A stretch of 64,000 nt of DNA from Rubrobacter xylanophilus (GTDB taxonomy: Bacteria > Actinomycetota > Rubrobacteria > Rubrobacterales > Rubrobacteraceae): positions 2,405,501 to 2,469,500 of the forward strand of contig NZ_AP019791.1 in NCBI RefSeq assembly GCF_007164525.1, given 5' to 3'. A program made the position numbers and the translations under genes. The notes under the pieces were generated by a model that worked only from the letters and a program-made list of their open reading frames with translations, did no database searches and was not told the DNA's origin. Below, in pieces: positions 25,944-34,638 of this stretch; position 1 is the first letter of the stretch; the number at the start of each line of letters is the position of its first letter.

Positions 25944-27323
25944 ATGAGAGAGTTCGAGATAGCCGTGGTGGGCAGTGGTTACGTGGGGTTGGTGACCGGG
26001 GCCTGCCTAGCCTACATCGGGCACCGGGTGACCTGCGTGGACAAGGACGAGCGGCGGGTGGCGGAGCTGCGGGAGGGGAGGATGCCCATCTACGAGCCCG
26101 GCCTCGAAGAGATGGTCGGCCGCGGGGTTTCCGCGGGTCAGCTCCGGTTCACCACCGACCTTCCCGGGTGCGTGAGGGAGGCCGAGGTGGTGTTCGTGGC
26201 CGTGGACACTCCGCCCGGTGAGGACGGATCGGCCGACCTCTCCAACGTCGCCGCCGTGGCCCGCTCCATCGGCCGGGCGCTCTCGGAGGCCGGAGGGAGA
26301 AAACGGCCGCTCATCGTGGTCAACAAGAGCACGGTGCCGGTGGGCAGCGGGGACTACGTCTCCATGCTCATCCGGGAGGGGGCCGAGGAGGCCGGGAACG
26401 GCTCGGTGGACTTCCGCGTCGTCTCCAACCCCGAGTTTTTGCGGGAGGGGAGCGCGGTCTACGATTCGCTGTTTCCGGACAGGATCGTGCTCGGGGCCGA
26501 ATCGCGGGACGCCCTGGACACCATGCGCGAGCTCTACGAGCCCATCATAGAGCAGAGCTTCCCGGCCGAGATGGACCCGCGGCCCAAGGCGGCGGTCCCG
26601 TTCGTCACCACCGACCTGGCGAGCGCGGAGATGATCAAGTACGCCGCGAACGCCTTTCTGGCGACCAAGATCAGCTTCATCAACGAGATCGCCAACATCT
26701 GCGAGCTGGTCGGGGCGGACGTCTCCAGCGTGGCCTACGGGATCGGTCTGGACGGCAGGATCGGGCCCCGCTTTCTCAGCGCCGGGATCGGCTGGGGCGG
26801 CTCCTGCTTCCCGAAGGACGTCGCGGCCCTGCGCTCCATAGCCCGCGAGTACGACTACGAGCCGGCGCTGCTGGACGCCGCGGTCTGCGTCAACGAGCGT
26901 CAGAGGAAGCAGGTGATCTCCAAGCTGCAGCGCGACCTGCACACCCTGAAGGGCAAGAGGATCGCCCTTCTGGGCCTGACCTTCAAGCCGAACACCGACG
27001 ACCTGCGGGAGGCCCCCAGCCTGGAGATCGCACACACCCTCTCCTCCCTCGGCGCCCGGGTGGTGGGCTACGACCCGGTGGCCGCCAAGGAGGCGGCCCG
27101 GCGCCAGCCGGGGCTCAAGGCCGCCTTCGACCCGTACGAGGCGCTGCGCGGGGCCCACGCCGCCGTGGTCGTCACCGAGTGGGAGGAGATCCGCTCTCTG
27201 GACGCGGCCCGGGCGGCCTCCCTCATGGAGGAACCCAGGCTGCTGGTGGACGGGCGCAACGCGCTCGACCCCGAGCGCTGCCGGAAGGGCGGGCTGCTCT
27301 ACAGGGGCTTCGGGCGTGCCTGA
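25944..27323 (+). CDS. ugd: UDP-glucose 6-dehydrogenase
   Basis: A 459-residue NAD-dependent enzyme with [17 protein letters not shown] at the N-terminus and the catalytic cysteine in [11 protein letters not shown] (about C288). [21 protein letters not shown] is the conserved C-terminal domain motif. It oxidises UDP-glucose to UDP-glucuronate. The ATG follows TTGGAG with few spacer bases, so the ribosome-binding site is weak. The end overlaps the next gene by 8 bp, a decarboxylase that uses UDP-glucuronate. Confidence 0.94.
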   Translation: MREFEIAVVGSGYVGLVTGACLAYIGHRVTCVDKDERRVAELREGRMPIYEPGLEEMVGRGVSAGQLRFTTDLPGCVREAEVVFVAVDTPPGEDGSADLSNVAAVARSIGRALSEAGGRKRPLIVVNKSTVPVGSGDYVSMLIREGAEEAGNGSVDFRVVSNPEFLREGSAVYDSLFPDRIVLGAESRDALDTMRELYEPIIEQSFPAEMDPRPKAAVPFVTTDLASAEMIKYAANAFLATKISFINEIANICELVGADVSSVAYGIGLDGRIGPRFLSAGIGWGGSCFPKDVAALRSIAREYDYEPALLDAAVCVNERQRKQVISKLQRDLHTLKGKRIALLGLTFKPNTDDLREAPSLEIAHTLSSLGARVVGYDPVAAKEAARRQPGLKAAFDPYEALRGAHAAVVVTEWEEIRSLDAARAASLMEEPRLLVDGRNALDPERCRKGGLLYRGFGRA

Positions 27324-28284
27324 GAGGAGAAAACGGGCGCTCGTCACCGGCGGGGCGGGGTTCATCGGGAGCCACCTGTGCGACCGCCTCATCGCCGAGG
27401 GGTACGCCGTGATCTGCATGGACAACCTCAGAACGGGCTCCCTGCGCAACATCGCCCACCTGCACGACGAGCCGCGCTTCGAGTACGTCGACCATGACGT
27501 GACCTCCTACATCCGGGTGCCGGGGCGGCTGGACGAGGTCTACCACTTCGCCTCCCCGGCCAGCCCCAAGGACTTCGAGCGGATCCCCATCCCCATCCTC
27601 AAGGTCGGCGCCCTGGGCACCCACAACGCCCTCGGCCTCTCGCTGGCCAAGGGCGCCCGCTTCATGTTAGCCTCCACCTCCGAGGTCTACGGCGACCCCC
27701 TCGTCCACCCCCAGCACGAGGACTACTGGGGCAACGTGAATCCCATCGGCGTTCGGGGCGTCTACGACGAGGCCAAGCGCTACGCCGAGGCCATAACCAT
27801 GGCCTACCACCGCCACCACGGGCTGGACACCCGCATCGTGCGCATCTTCAACACCCACGGCCCCCGGATGCGCCCCGACGACGGGCGGATGATCCCCAAC
27901 TTCATCTCCCAGGCCCTGGCCGGGGAGCCCCTGACCGTCTACGGCGACGGCTCTCAGACGCGCAGCATCCAGTACATCGACGACCTCGTCGAGGGTATCT
28001 TTCGCCTGATGCAGAGCTCCGAGCGCCGCCCGGTGAACATCGGCAACCCGGACGAGTACCCGGTCAGGGAGGTCGCCCGGATCATACTCCGGCTCTCCGG
28101 CAGCCGGAGCGGGATCTCCTACCGTCCCCTGCCCGAGGACGACCCGAAGCAGCGCTGCCCGGACATCTCCCGCGCCCGCGAGGTGCTGGGCTGGGAGCCC
28201 CGGGTGCCCCTCGAGGAGGGGCTGCACAGGACGCTAGAATGGTTCTCCGGGCACGTACACCGAGCAGGGGAGAAGACCGGATGA
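27316..28284 (+). CDS. UDP-glucuronate decarboxylase (UDP-xylose synthase)
   Basis: A 322-residue extended SDR with [17 protein letters not shown] and the UXS-type region [20 protein letters not shown]. Next come [11 protein letters not shown] (catalytic Tyr-Lys) and [14 protein letters not shown]. These match UDP-glucuronate decarboxylases, which make UDP-xylose. The gene overlaps ugd by 8 bp, giving an ordered UDP-glucose to UDP-glucuronate to UDP-xylose route. The GTG start is inside the ugd 3' end. A UDP-glucuronate 4-epimerase or an Arna-like role is less likely. Confidence 0.86.
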   Translation: MPERRKRALVTGGAGFIGSHLCDRLIAEGYAVICMDNLRTGSLRNIAHLHDEPRFEYVDHDVTSYIRVPGRLDEVYHFASPASPKDFERIPIPILKVGALGTHNALGLSLAKGARFMLASTSEVYGDPLVHPQHEDYWGNVNPIGVRGVYDEAKRYAEAITMAYHRHHGLDTRIVRIFNTHGPRMRPDDGRMIPNFISQALAGEPLTVYGDGSQTRSIQYIDDLVEGIFRLMQSSERRPVNIGNPDEYPVREVARIILRLSGSRSGISYRPLPEDDPKQRCPDISRAREVLGWEPRVPLEEGLHRTLEWFSGHVHRAGEKTG

Positions 28285-29201
28285 GGGTACTGGTGACCGG
28301 CGGCGCAGGTTTCATCGGCTCCCACGTGGCCGAGCAGCTCCTCTCCCGCGGCCACGAGGTGGCCGTGCTGGACAACCTCTCCACCGGCAAGCGCGAGAAC
28401 GTCCCCCCCGGCGCCCGCTTCTACGAGGCGGACGTCCGCGACGGCTGCGCCGGGGTCTTCGAGGACTTCCGCCCCGAGGCCATCGCCCACCAGGCGGCCC
28501 AGATGGACGTGCGCCGCTCGGTAGCCGAGCCGGACTTCGACGCGGAGGTGAACGTGATCGGGACGGTCCGGCTGCTGGAAGCCTGCGTCCGGGGCGGGGT
28601 GCGCAGGTTCGTCTTCGCCTCCACCGGCGGAGCGATCTACGGCGAGCAGGAGGAGTTCCCCGCCACCGAACGGCACCCGGAATACCCCATCTCTCCCTAC
28701 GGGGTCTCCAAGCTCGCCGGGGAGCGCTACCTGCACTACTACAACGCCCAGTACGGGCTGCCCTACGCCGCCCTGCGCTACTCAAACGTCTACGGCCCCC
28801 GGCAGGATCCCCACGGCGAGGCGGGGGTCGTGGCGATCTTCTGCGGCAAGCTCGCCGCCGGCGAGCGGGCCACCATAAACGGCACCGGGGAGCAGACCCG
28901 CGACTACGTCTACGTCGGCGACGTGGCCCGGGCGAACGTGCTGGCTCTGGAGAACGAGATCCCGCCCGGCGCCTACAACATCGGCACCGGGATCGAGACC
29001 AGCGTGAACGAGCTCTACGAGCGGCTGCGGCGGCTCGCGGGCCGGCAGGATCTCGACCCCGAGCACGGACCCGCCAAACCCGGGGAGCAGCAGCGCAGCT
29101 GCGTGGACCCCTCGCTCGCCGGGCGGGTGATGGGCTGGCGCCCGGAGGTGGATCTGGACGCCGGCCTCAAGGAGACCCTGCGCTTCTTCGGGGCCCTGTA
29201 G
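28281..29201 (+). CDS. NAD-dependent sugar epimerase (UDP-glucose 4-epimerase type)
   Basis: A 306-residue extended SDR. It starts with [20 protein letters not shown]; catalytic [10 protein letters not shown] and [11 protein letters not shown] are present, followed by [23 protein letters not shown]. This profile is that of GalE-like enzymes of the GDP/UDP-sugar group found widely in actinobacteria. The ATG overlaps the UXS stop (ATGA). The substrate is probably UDP-glucose or UDP-xylose (to UDP-arabinose), but cannot be decided from sequence alone. Last gene of the ugd-UXS-epimerase unit; the convergent amidase gene ends 6 bp away. Confidence 0.82.
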   Translation: MRVLVTGGAGFIGSHVAEQLLSRGHEVAVLDNLSTGKRENVPPGARFYEADVRDGCAGVFEDFRPEAIAHQAAQMDVRRSVAEPDFDAEVNVIGTVRLLEACVRGGVRRFVFASTGGAIYGEQEEFPATERHPEYPISPYGVSKLAGERYLHYYNAQYGLPYAALRYSNVYGPRQDPHGEAGVVAIFCGKLAAGERATINGTGEQTRDYVYVGDVARANVLALENEIPPGAYNIGTGIETSVNELYERLRRLAGRQDLDPEHGPAKPGEQQRSCVDPSLAGRVMGWRPEVDLDAGLKETLRFFGAL

Positions 29202-29207
29202 GGGGCC

Positions 29208-30695
29208 TCAGCCCACCCGCTTCACCCGGACCGCATCGGCGATGACCCAGTCCTTGCCGGCCACGTTGCGGTGCACCCGGACGTACACCCGGTCGCCGGC
29301 CGCCAGAGTGTAGGTGCCGAGCTTCACCCACCGGCCGCCGTTCTTCTCCTGGTTCACGACCCGCCTCTGCCAGCCGCTCACCGTCCTTATGGTGTAACGG
29401 GTGTGCCGGTTGTAGCCGGCGTTGGCCGGCCACCAGGCGAAGACGGCGTACTTGCCGCGCTTGGGAATCTTGATCTTGTACTTGGCCGTGTCGTTGACGC
29501 TGCGCGGCTTGGCCGCCCGGTAGTTCTTGCCGTACTTCTGGTTGTTCCAACTGCTGAGCTTCCATGCCTTGGAGGCTCTGAACCGCGGGGAAGAGTTGTC
29601 CACCACCTGTTTGTAGGTGTTTGTACCGGCGTAGTTACGCACCAGCCGCATGTACTTGCTCCAGTTCCAGTGCGGTCCAGGGTCGGTGTGGGTCGCTCCC
29701 GGCACCTCGTTGTGCCCGATTATGTGCTTGCGGTCGATCGGGATTTTGTACTTCTTGCACAAATAGGCCGCGAGCCGCGCCGAGGAGCGGTACATTGCGT
29801 CGGTGAACCAGCTTTTCTCGGACACATACCCCTCGTGCTCGATGCCGATGCTTCGGGTGTTGTACTCCCAGTTGCCGGCGTGCCAGGCGATGTCCTCCTC
29901 GCGCACGCTCTGACCTATCTTCCCATCCGAGGAGCGGACGGTGTAGTGGGCGGAGACCTGCGCCCTCCCGTCCTTGAACCAGTTTATGGCGCTGGACCAG
30001 GAGCCCTGGGTGACGTGGATGACGATCCGGTTTATGTCATAGGAGCGCTCCCTGTTGGAGTCGGTGTAGTTGTTGGAGTGGGCCCCATACCAGGTCGCCC
30101 GATTGTAGTCGGCGGTGGCCATGGTCGTGTAGACCTCCCGGGTCTCGGCCTCGGGGTGCGCCCCGAGCCGCACCCGCTCGCCGCCGGAGGTCTCGGCCTC
30201 CGCTCCCTTCCTCAGCGTCTCGTAGACCTGGTTGGCGTAGAGCACTCCGTCCCCGTACGCCGAGACCGCCTCGTACCAGCCGTTTATGTCGCGGGGCTTC
30301 CTCTCGCCCTGGATGTCCGCGAGCACCGCGGCCGCCCCGCGGATGTTCGCCGCCCGCTCCTTCTTGAGCCTCTCCACGGAGATCCCGGTGAGCTCTGCCG
30401 CCCGTCCCAGCGTGTCCTTCGAGGGGTTGCGGGTGAGCGCCATGATCCCGTACTGCCCCCGGCCCTCGGTCGCGCCCTTCTCGTAGTCGCTCGCCTCCGG
30501 CGGGGGCATCTCCCAGCGGGTGTTCACGTACCCCATCGCCTTCAGCAGGTCCGCCGGTACCCCGTACTCGGCCGCCGCCACCCGAAACTCCGCCTCCAGG
30601 CTTCCCCCCTCCCGGGCCGCAGCCCCGCCGGAGCCCGCGAGCCCGAACGCCAGTGCCGTTGCCAGGGCCACGAAGGCCACCGTCGCCGCGCGCAA
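29208..30695 (-). CDS. Secreted N-acetylmuramoyl-L-alanine amidase, copy 1
   Basis: A 495-residue exported protein. Order of parts: signal peptide (1-27, ending GGAAA), a lysozyme-like region about 35-140 (LLKAMGYVNTRWE), an amidase_2 domain about 170-320, and a golvesin-C-like beta domain at 350-495. Zinc ligands are visible: IHVTQG, HTDPG with its aspartate, and the catalytic GIEHEG. It cleaves the bond between muramic acid and the peptide stem. The start is TTG at 30695, 6 nt after GGAGG, in the same position as the ATG of the paralogue at 33409. A GTG at 30713 is an alternative. Divergent from a sulfotransferase gene. Confidence 0.87.
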   Translation of the reverse strand: MRAATVAFVALATALAFGLAGSGGAAAREGGSLEAEFRVAAAEYGVPADLLKAMGYVNTRWEMPPPEASDYEKGATEGRGQYGIMALTRNPSKDTLGRAAELTGISVERLKKERAANIRGAAAVLADIQGERKPRDINGWYEAVSAYGDGVLYANQVYETLRKGAEAETSGGERVRLGAHPEAETREVYTTMATADYNRATWYGAHSNNYTDSNRERSYDINRIVIHVTQGSWSSAINWFKDGRAQVSAHYTVRSSDGKIGQSVREEDIAWHAGNWEYNTRSIGIEHEGYVSEKSWFTDAMYRSSARLAAYLCKKYKIPIDRKHIIGHNEVPGATHTDPGPHWNWSKYMRLVRNYAGTNTYKQVVDNSSPRFRASKAWKLSSWNNQKYGKNYRAAKPRSVNDTAKYKIKIPKRGKYAVFAWWPANAGYNRHTRYTIRTVSGWQRRVVNQEKNGGRWVKLGTYTLAAGDRVYVRVHRNVAGKDWVIADAVRVKRVG

Positions 30696-30738
30696 GATCC
30701 CCCTCCGATACACTTCCGTCGTTTTCCTGCCACAGGGA

Positions 30739-30768
30739 ATTATCGGGTAAAGCGGTTGAGAACTTAAG
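30739..30768 (-). promoter_or_regulatory. Promoter block of amidase copy 1
   Basis: GATAAT at 30739-30744 is the -10, and TTAAGT lies 17 bp upstream. A 29-bp frame (30740-30768), CTTAAGTT, 13 bp, CCCGATAA, is repeated upstream of the paralogous amidase at 33451-33479 with identical ends and spacing. This indicates a shared, functional promoter. Confidence 0.65.
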
Positions 30769-30792
30769 AGGTCCGGCGGGAGTTTTTGGATT

Positions 30793-30821
30793 TTGGGAAC
30801 GCGCTTAAGAAATGTTAATAT
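30793..30821 (+). promoter_or_regulatory. Promoter of sulfotransferase 1
   Basis: TTGGGA (30793-30798), 17-bp spacer and TAATAT (30816-30821). The predicted transcription start coincides with the ATG at 30829, so the transcript would be leaderless. Confidence 0.6.
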
Positions 30822-30828
30822 CATGATC

Positions 30829-31776
30829 ATGGCTGGGTTCTTGAGGTCGGTGGTTCGCAGGGTAAGGCGCGAGGAGGAGATAGAGGCTCTCCAGCGGCGG
30901 GTCGTACGGCTGGAGCGCAGGCTGCGGGAGCTCGAGTCTCGGGAGCACATAAATCCGGGGAACATGGTCTGGATCTTCGGGGCGGGGAGGACCGGGAGTA
31001 CCTGGCTTGTTCGGATGATGGGAGATCTCCAAGGGCACGAGGTGTGGTTTGAACCTTGGGTTGGGGAGCTCTTCAATCCCGATCGCTTACAGATGGACCG
31101 CAGGAGAGGGAAGAGCTTTGTTCTGGCGCCGCAGTACAAAAAGACGTGGCTGAGGTCTATAAGAAACCTGATCTTGGATGCGGTGAATGCTCGTTTTCCC
31201 GAGGCGACCGTGAATGGGTACTTAATTGCCAAAGAACCGGGGGGCTCTGTGGGAGCTCCGCTTCTGATGGAGGCTTTGCCAGAGAGTCGCATGATACTCT
31301 TGGTCAGGGATCCTAGGGACGTCGTAGCCTCGTGGTTGGACGCACATAGGAGAGGAAGCTGGGCGCAGCAGAAGAAACTGGAGGGCGAGCGGTGCGCGGG
31401 GCTCTCCGAGGAGAAGCAGGACACCTTCGTGAGGAACACGGCGATGCGGTATCTGAAGAACGTGGGAAACGCCAAGCGCGCCTACGAGGCCCACAGAGGT
31501 AGAAAGGCGCTGGTCAAGTACGAGGAACTCAGAGCGGATACCGTGGGAACCCTGAAGCGCGCCTACGCGGAGCTGGGCATCCCGGTAGACGAGGAGGAAC
31601 TGGTCCGGGTGGTCGAACGGCATGCCTGGGAGAAGATCCCTAAAGAGCAGAAGGGCCGGGGCAAGTTCTACCGCAAAGCCAAGCCCGGGGGGTGGCGCGA
31701 GGATCTGACGCCGGAGCAGATCGAGATAGTCGAGGAGATCACCGCCCCATTGTTAAGGGAGCTCTACCCGGCCTGA
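30829..31776 (+). CDS. Sulfotransferase, subfamily A, copy 1
   Basis: A 315-residue P-loop sulfotransferase. A basic N-terminus (FLRSVVRRVRR) and a short coiled coil (about 12-40) precede the PAPS 5'-phosphosulfate loop GAGRTGSTWL near residue 50. The 3'-phosphate site is LVRDPRDVVASWLD near residue 165. The C-terminal KAKPGGWREDLTPEQIE is nearly identical to the two paralogues downstream. It transfers sulfate from PAPS to a carbohydrate or other acceptor. ATG at 30829 is used because the promoter predicts a leaderless mRNA; in-frame ATG at 30823 is an alternative. Forms a divergent pair with amidase copy 1. Confidence 0.85.
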   Translation: MAGFLRSVVRRVRREEEIEALQRRVVRLERRLRELESREHINPGNMVWIFGAGRTGSTWLVRMMGDLQGHEVWFEPWVGELFNPDRLQMDRRRGKSFVLAPQYKKTWLRSIRNLILDAVNARFPEATVNGYLIAKEPGGSVGAPLLMEALPESRMILLVRDPRDVVASWLDAHRRGSWAQQKKLEGERCAGLSEEKQDTFVRNTAMRYLKNVGNAKRAYEAHRGRKALVKYEELRADTVGTLKRAYAELGIPVDEEELVRVVERHAWEKIPKEQKGRGKFYRKAKPGGWREDLTPEQIEIVEEITAPLLRELYPA

Positions 31777-31815
31777 GTGGCCCGATCCGGTAAGCGTCGC
31801 ACCCCCAACCACGGT

Positions 31816-31836
31816 GGCCGAGCTATCATATCGGCC
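31816..31836 (+). terminator. Terminator candidate after sulfotransferase 1
   Basis: GGCCGA and TCGGCC form a 6-bp stem with a 9-nt loop, followed on the plus strand by the T-rich stretch CTCATTTCTTC. It lies in the 61-bp gap between two convergent genes and may serve both. Confidence 0.5.
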
Positions 31837-31837
31837 C

Positions 31838-33409
31838 TCATTTCTTCAGGATCCGCACGGCGTCGGCGATTATGTAGCCGCTTGACTTGCTCTTGCTTGA
31901 GATGCGCACCCACCATCCGTCCCCAGCGGGCATTTCGAAGCGTCCCAGCGTGTTCCAGCGGTCGCCCCGCTCTCGCTGGCTGACGGTGCGGCTCACCCAC
32001 CCGTTTGCGGTCCTTATCCTGAAGGTGACCCTGCCGCTGTAGCCGGAGTCGGCCGGCCAGCGCGCCTGGACTACGTAGACGTCCCGGGACGGGATCCGGA
32101 CCTTGAACATGGCCGGATCCTCGACGTTGAGCGGTTTGGTGTAGCGATAGTCTTCCCTGAAACGCTGCGAGTTCCAGGAGCTCACGCTCCACTTGCCCGA
32201 GGCCTTGAACCGCCTGGTGTGCCCGTTGTCTATCACCTGCCGGTACTCCGGCTTGGACCTCTGCGTCTCCGCGTTGGCGTAGCTCTTCACGAGGTCCATG
32301 TACCTGCTCCAGTTCCAGTGCTTCCCCGGGTCGGTGTGGCAGCCGGAGCCACCCCCCGTCCCCGAGCAGCCGGGTACCTCGTTGTGCCCGATGATGTGGT
32401 CGCGGTCGATGGGGATCTTGTATTTCTTGCACAGGTACGCCGTCAGTTTCGCCGAGGAGTGGTACATCGCGTCCGTGAACCACGACGGGTCGCTGATGTA
32501 TCCTTCGTGCTCGATGCCCACGCTGGTCTGATTGTACTCCCAGTTTCCGGCGTGCCAGGCGATGTCCTCCTCCCGCACCGACTGTCCGATGAAGCCGTCG
32601 GAGGAGCGAACGTTGTAGTGACAGGAGACTCCGGCCCTGGGGTCCTTGAACCAGTTTATGGCGCTCGAGAACGAGCCCTGCATGACGTGGACGATGACCT
32701 TGTTTATAGGGTTCGAGCCGGGGCGGCTGGCGTTGGTGTAGTTGCCGGAGTATGCCCCGTACCAGGTGGAGTTCGGGTAGTCGCCCGCCGCCTGGAAGGT
32801 GTACTGATCGCGCGGCTCGGCCTCGGGTTGCGGCTCTATCGTCACCCTCCCCGAGGACGTCTCCGCAGAGGCCCCGTCCCTGAGAACCTCGTAGACCTCG
32901 TTCGCGTACAGGGCGCCGCCGCCGAACTTCGCGACGGCGTCGTACCAGCCGTTTACGTCCTTGGGTTTTTCGGATCCCTGCAGGGCGGAGAGCACCGCCG
33001 CGGCGCCCTCCACGTTCGCCGCGCGGTCGGTCTTCAGCTCCTCCTCAGGGATTCCGGTCAGCTCGGAGGCGCGCGAGAGCGTATCGTTTTTGGGGTCGGC
33101 GCTGAGCCCCAGAACTCCGTAGCCGCTCGTTCCGTGTATGTCTCCCGGATTGAAGTCCCCGAACCGTGGCGGCGGCATCTCCCAGCGCGAGCTGACGTAG
33201 CCCATAGCCAGGAGCAGCTTCGTCGGCACCCCGTGCTCCTTAGAGGCCGCCCCGACCTCCGAAGAGACTGCGGGACTGGCCTGCGCGAGCGCGTTGGACG
33301 TCGAGAGCACCCCGAGCAGCGCGGCCCCCGCGACGCCCGCGCCGCTCATCTTGATAAAGTCGCGACGGCTCAACATCGAGGGTGGTGTCGCCCAACCGTT
33401 GGTTTGCAT
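31838..33409 (-). CDS. Secreted N-acetylmuramoyl-L-alanine amidase, copy 2 (Tat signal)
   Basis: A 523-residue paralogue of the amidase at 29208, with the same order: signal, lysozyme-like region, amidase_2 domain, golvesin-C-like domain. The signal is of the twin-arginine type (SRRDFIKMSGAG), unlike copy 1, so export is folded and by Tat. Zinc-site motifs VIVHVMQG, GIEHEG and HTDPGKHW are intact. An 11-residue insert in the active-site loop, GCSGTGGGSGC, brings two cysteines that could form a disulfide. ATG at 33409 is used: GGAGGGGGGAG stands directly before it. Divergent from sulfotransferase 2 at 33589. Confidence 0.88.
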   Translation of the reverse strand: MQTNGWATPPSMLSRRDFIKMSGAGVAGAALLGVLSTSNALAQASPAVSSEVGAASKEHGVPTKLLLAMGYVSSRWEMPPPRFGDFNPGDIHGTSGYGVLGLSADPKNDTLSRASELTGIPEEELKTDRAANVEGAAAVLSALQGSEKPKDVNGWYDAVAKFGGGALYANEVYEVLRDGASAETSSGRVTIEPQPEAEPRDQYTFQAAGDYPNSTWYGAYSGNYTNASRPGSNPINKVIVHVMQGSFSSAINWFKDPRAGVSCHYNVRSSDGFIGQSVREEDIAWHAGNWEYNQTSVGIEHEGYISDPSWFTDAMYHSSAKLTAYLCKKYKIPIDRDHIIGHNEVPGCSGTGGGSGCHTDPGKHWNWSRYMDLVKSYANAETQRSKPEYRQVIDNGHTRRFKASGKWSVSSWNSQRFREDYRYTKPLNVEDPAMFKVRIPSRDVYVVQARWPADSGYSGRVTFRIRTANGWVSRTVSQRERGDRWNTLGRFEMPAGDGWWVRISSKSKSSGYIIADAVRILKK

Positions 33410-33449
33410 CTCCCCCCTCCGGGAAACGAGGACTTGTGCCTGCCGACTC

Positions 33450-33479
33450 GTTATCGGGCATGCGGTCGGAAAACTTAAG
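33450..33479 (-). promoter_or_regulatory. Promoter block of amidase copy 2
   Basis: GATAAC (33450-33455) is the -10, with TTAAGT 17 bp upstream. The flanking CTTAAGTT and CCCGATAA are identical to those upstream of amidase copy 1, at the same spacing. The distance to the start codon is also similar (40 nt here and 43 nt in copy 1). Confidence 0.65.
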
Positions 33480-33588
33480 CCTTTCGGAGAACTTTTCGAG
33501 AAGATTCGTCGCGTCGGATGTCTAGAATCCCGGTCGCCCTCTGCTAAAATGCCGTCGTCGCGTTATCCGGTCGGAAGGATCTTAGGAG

Positions 33589-34575
33589 TTGGCTCTGCTC
33601 TCTCGGGTGCGGCGCGTCGTGAGACGGAACGCGGCGTTGAGAGGCGCCTACTACCGCTCGGTGAGCCTCCTGCACGGCGCGCGCCTGAAGGCCGCGCGGG
33701 GCAAGCGGGCAAACAAATGCCTGGATTCCTCAAAGATCATCTGGATCTTCTGCACCGCGCGCAGCGGCAGCACGTGGGTCAGGGCGATGCTCGCCGACCT
33801 GTTGCCGTGCGAGGTGTGGGAGGAGCCCAAGATCGGCCAGCTCTTCGGCGAGTTCTACGAGAGGGCGCAGAAGGGACAGCTCGGCTCGAAGAACTTCGTG
33901 CTCGGGGACCCCACGCGCGCGGTCTGGACGGAAGCCGTAAGAAGGTTCGCTCTGGAGACGGCCTTCGCCTCGAACCCCTCCATCACCCCCGAACGGTACC
34001 TCTTGGTCAAGGAGCCCGACGGTGCCGTGGGGGCACCGATCCTCATGGAGGCGCTGCCGGAGAGCCGCATGATCCTGCTGGTCCGCGACCCCAGGGACGT
34101 CGTCGCCTCCGCCCTCGACGCCACTGGCGAGGGCGCCTGGATGTACGAGAGGATGGACGCGGATCTAAGGCGCAGAAGATCTCGCCACGAGGCGCGCGGC
34201 CTCGCCGCCTACGTGAGGGCGCGCGCGAACGTCTACAGGCGCCAGATCGGCAACGCCAAACGCGCCTACGAGGCTCACGACGGGCCGAAGACGCTCGTGC
34301 GCTACGAGGACCTCCGCGCTGGCACCACGAGCGTCATGAGACGCGTCCTCACGGAGCTCGGGCTGCCCTTCGGTGAGGCTGCGCTCGCCCGGGTGGTTGA
34401 GCGGCACTCCTGGGAGAACGTGCCCGACTCTGAGAAGGGCTCGGGCAAATTCTACCGCAAGGCCAAGCCCGGAGGGTGGCGTGAGGATCTGACGCCGGAG
34501 CAGATCGAGATAGTTGAGGAGATCACCGCGCCACTCCTGAAGGAGTTCTACCCCCCGCCGGGCGGAGAGACCTGA
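33589..34575 (+). CDS. Sulfotransferase, subfamily A, copy 2
   Basis: A 328-residue P-loop sulfotransferase. The N-terminus ALLSRVRRVVRR resembles that of copy 1. The PAPS loop is CTARSGSTWV near residue 57, and LVRDPRDVVAS stands near residue 164. The C-terminal region shares a 32-nt exact stretch with copy 1 (34483-34514 against 31699-31730). The TTG start has GGAAGGA about 10 nt upstream; a TAAAAT hexamer at 33545-33550 may be the -10. It is divergent from amidase copy 2, repeating the copy 1 arrangement. Acceptor unknown. Confidence 0.85.
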   Translation: MALLSRVRRVVRRNAALRGAYYRSVSLLHGARLKAARGKRANKCLDSSKIIWIFCTARSGSTWVRAMLADLLPCEVWEEPKIGQLFGEFYERAQKGQLGSKNFVLGDPTRAVWTEAVRRFALETAFASNPSITPERYLLVKEPDGAVGAPILMEALPESRMILLVRDPRDVVASALDATGEGAWMYERMDADLRRRRSRHEARGLAAYVRARANVYRRQIGNAKRAYEAHDGPKTLVRYEDLRAGTTSVMRRVLTELGLPFGEAALARVVERHSWENVPDSEKGSGKFYRKAKPGGWREDLTPEQIEIVEEITAPLLKEFYPPPGGET

Positions 34576-34580
34576 GGTCT

Positions 34581-34602
34581 GCTGCGGGCGAGCGCCCGCA
34601 GC
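34581..34602 (+). terminator. Strong hairpin between sulfotransferases 2 and 3
   Basis: GCTGCGGGC, loop GAGC, GCCCGCAGC: a perfect 9-bp stem, 6 nt after the stop codon. It has no U-run and ends at the base before the -35 hexamer of the next gene. Confidence 0.6.
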
Positions 34603-34632
34603 TTGAAGCAAGATCCGGCCCGGATATATGAT
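34603..34632 (+). promoter_or_regulatory. Promoter of sulfotransferase 3
   Basis: TTGAAG (34603-34608), an 18-bp spacer and TATGAT (34627-34632). The ATG at 34639 stands 6 nt after the -10, so the mRNA is predicted to be leaderless. The TTG at 34603 is therefore the -35 element and not a start codon. Confidence 0.65.
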
Positions 34633-34638
34633 TACGGC

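Noticed and set aside
29208-31475. Very long minus-strand frame of 755 codons covering the amidase and the sulfotransferase on the other strand
   Set aside because: The upstream 260 codons are antisense to sulfotransferase 1 and show no protein family features. The amidase starts at 30695 with its own promoter and ribosome-binding site.
34603-34638. Start of sulfotransferase 3 at TTG 34603
   Set aside because: The TTG is part of the TTGAAG -35 element; the ATG at 34639 is at the predicted transcription start.
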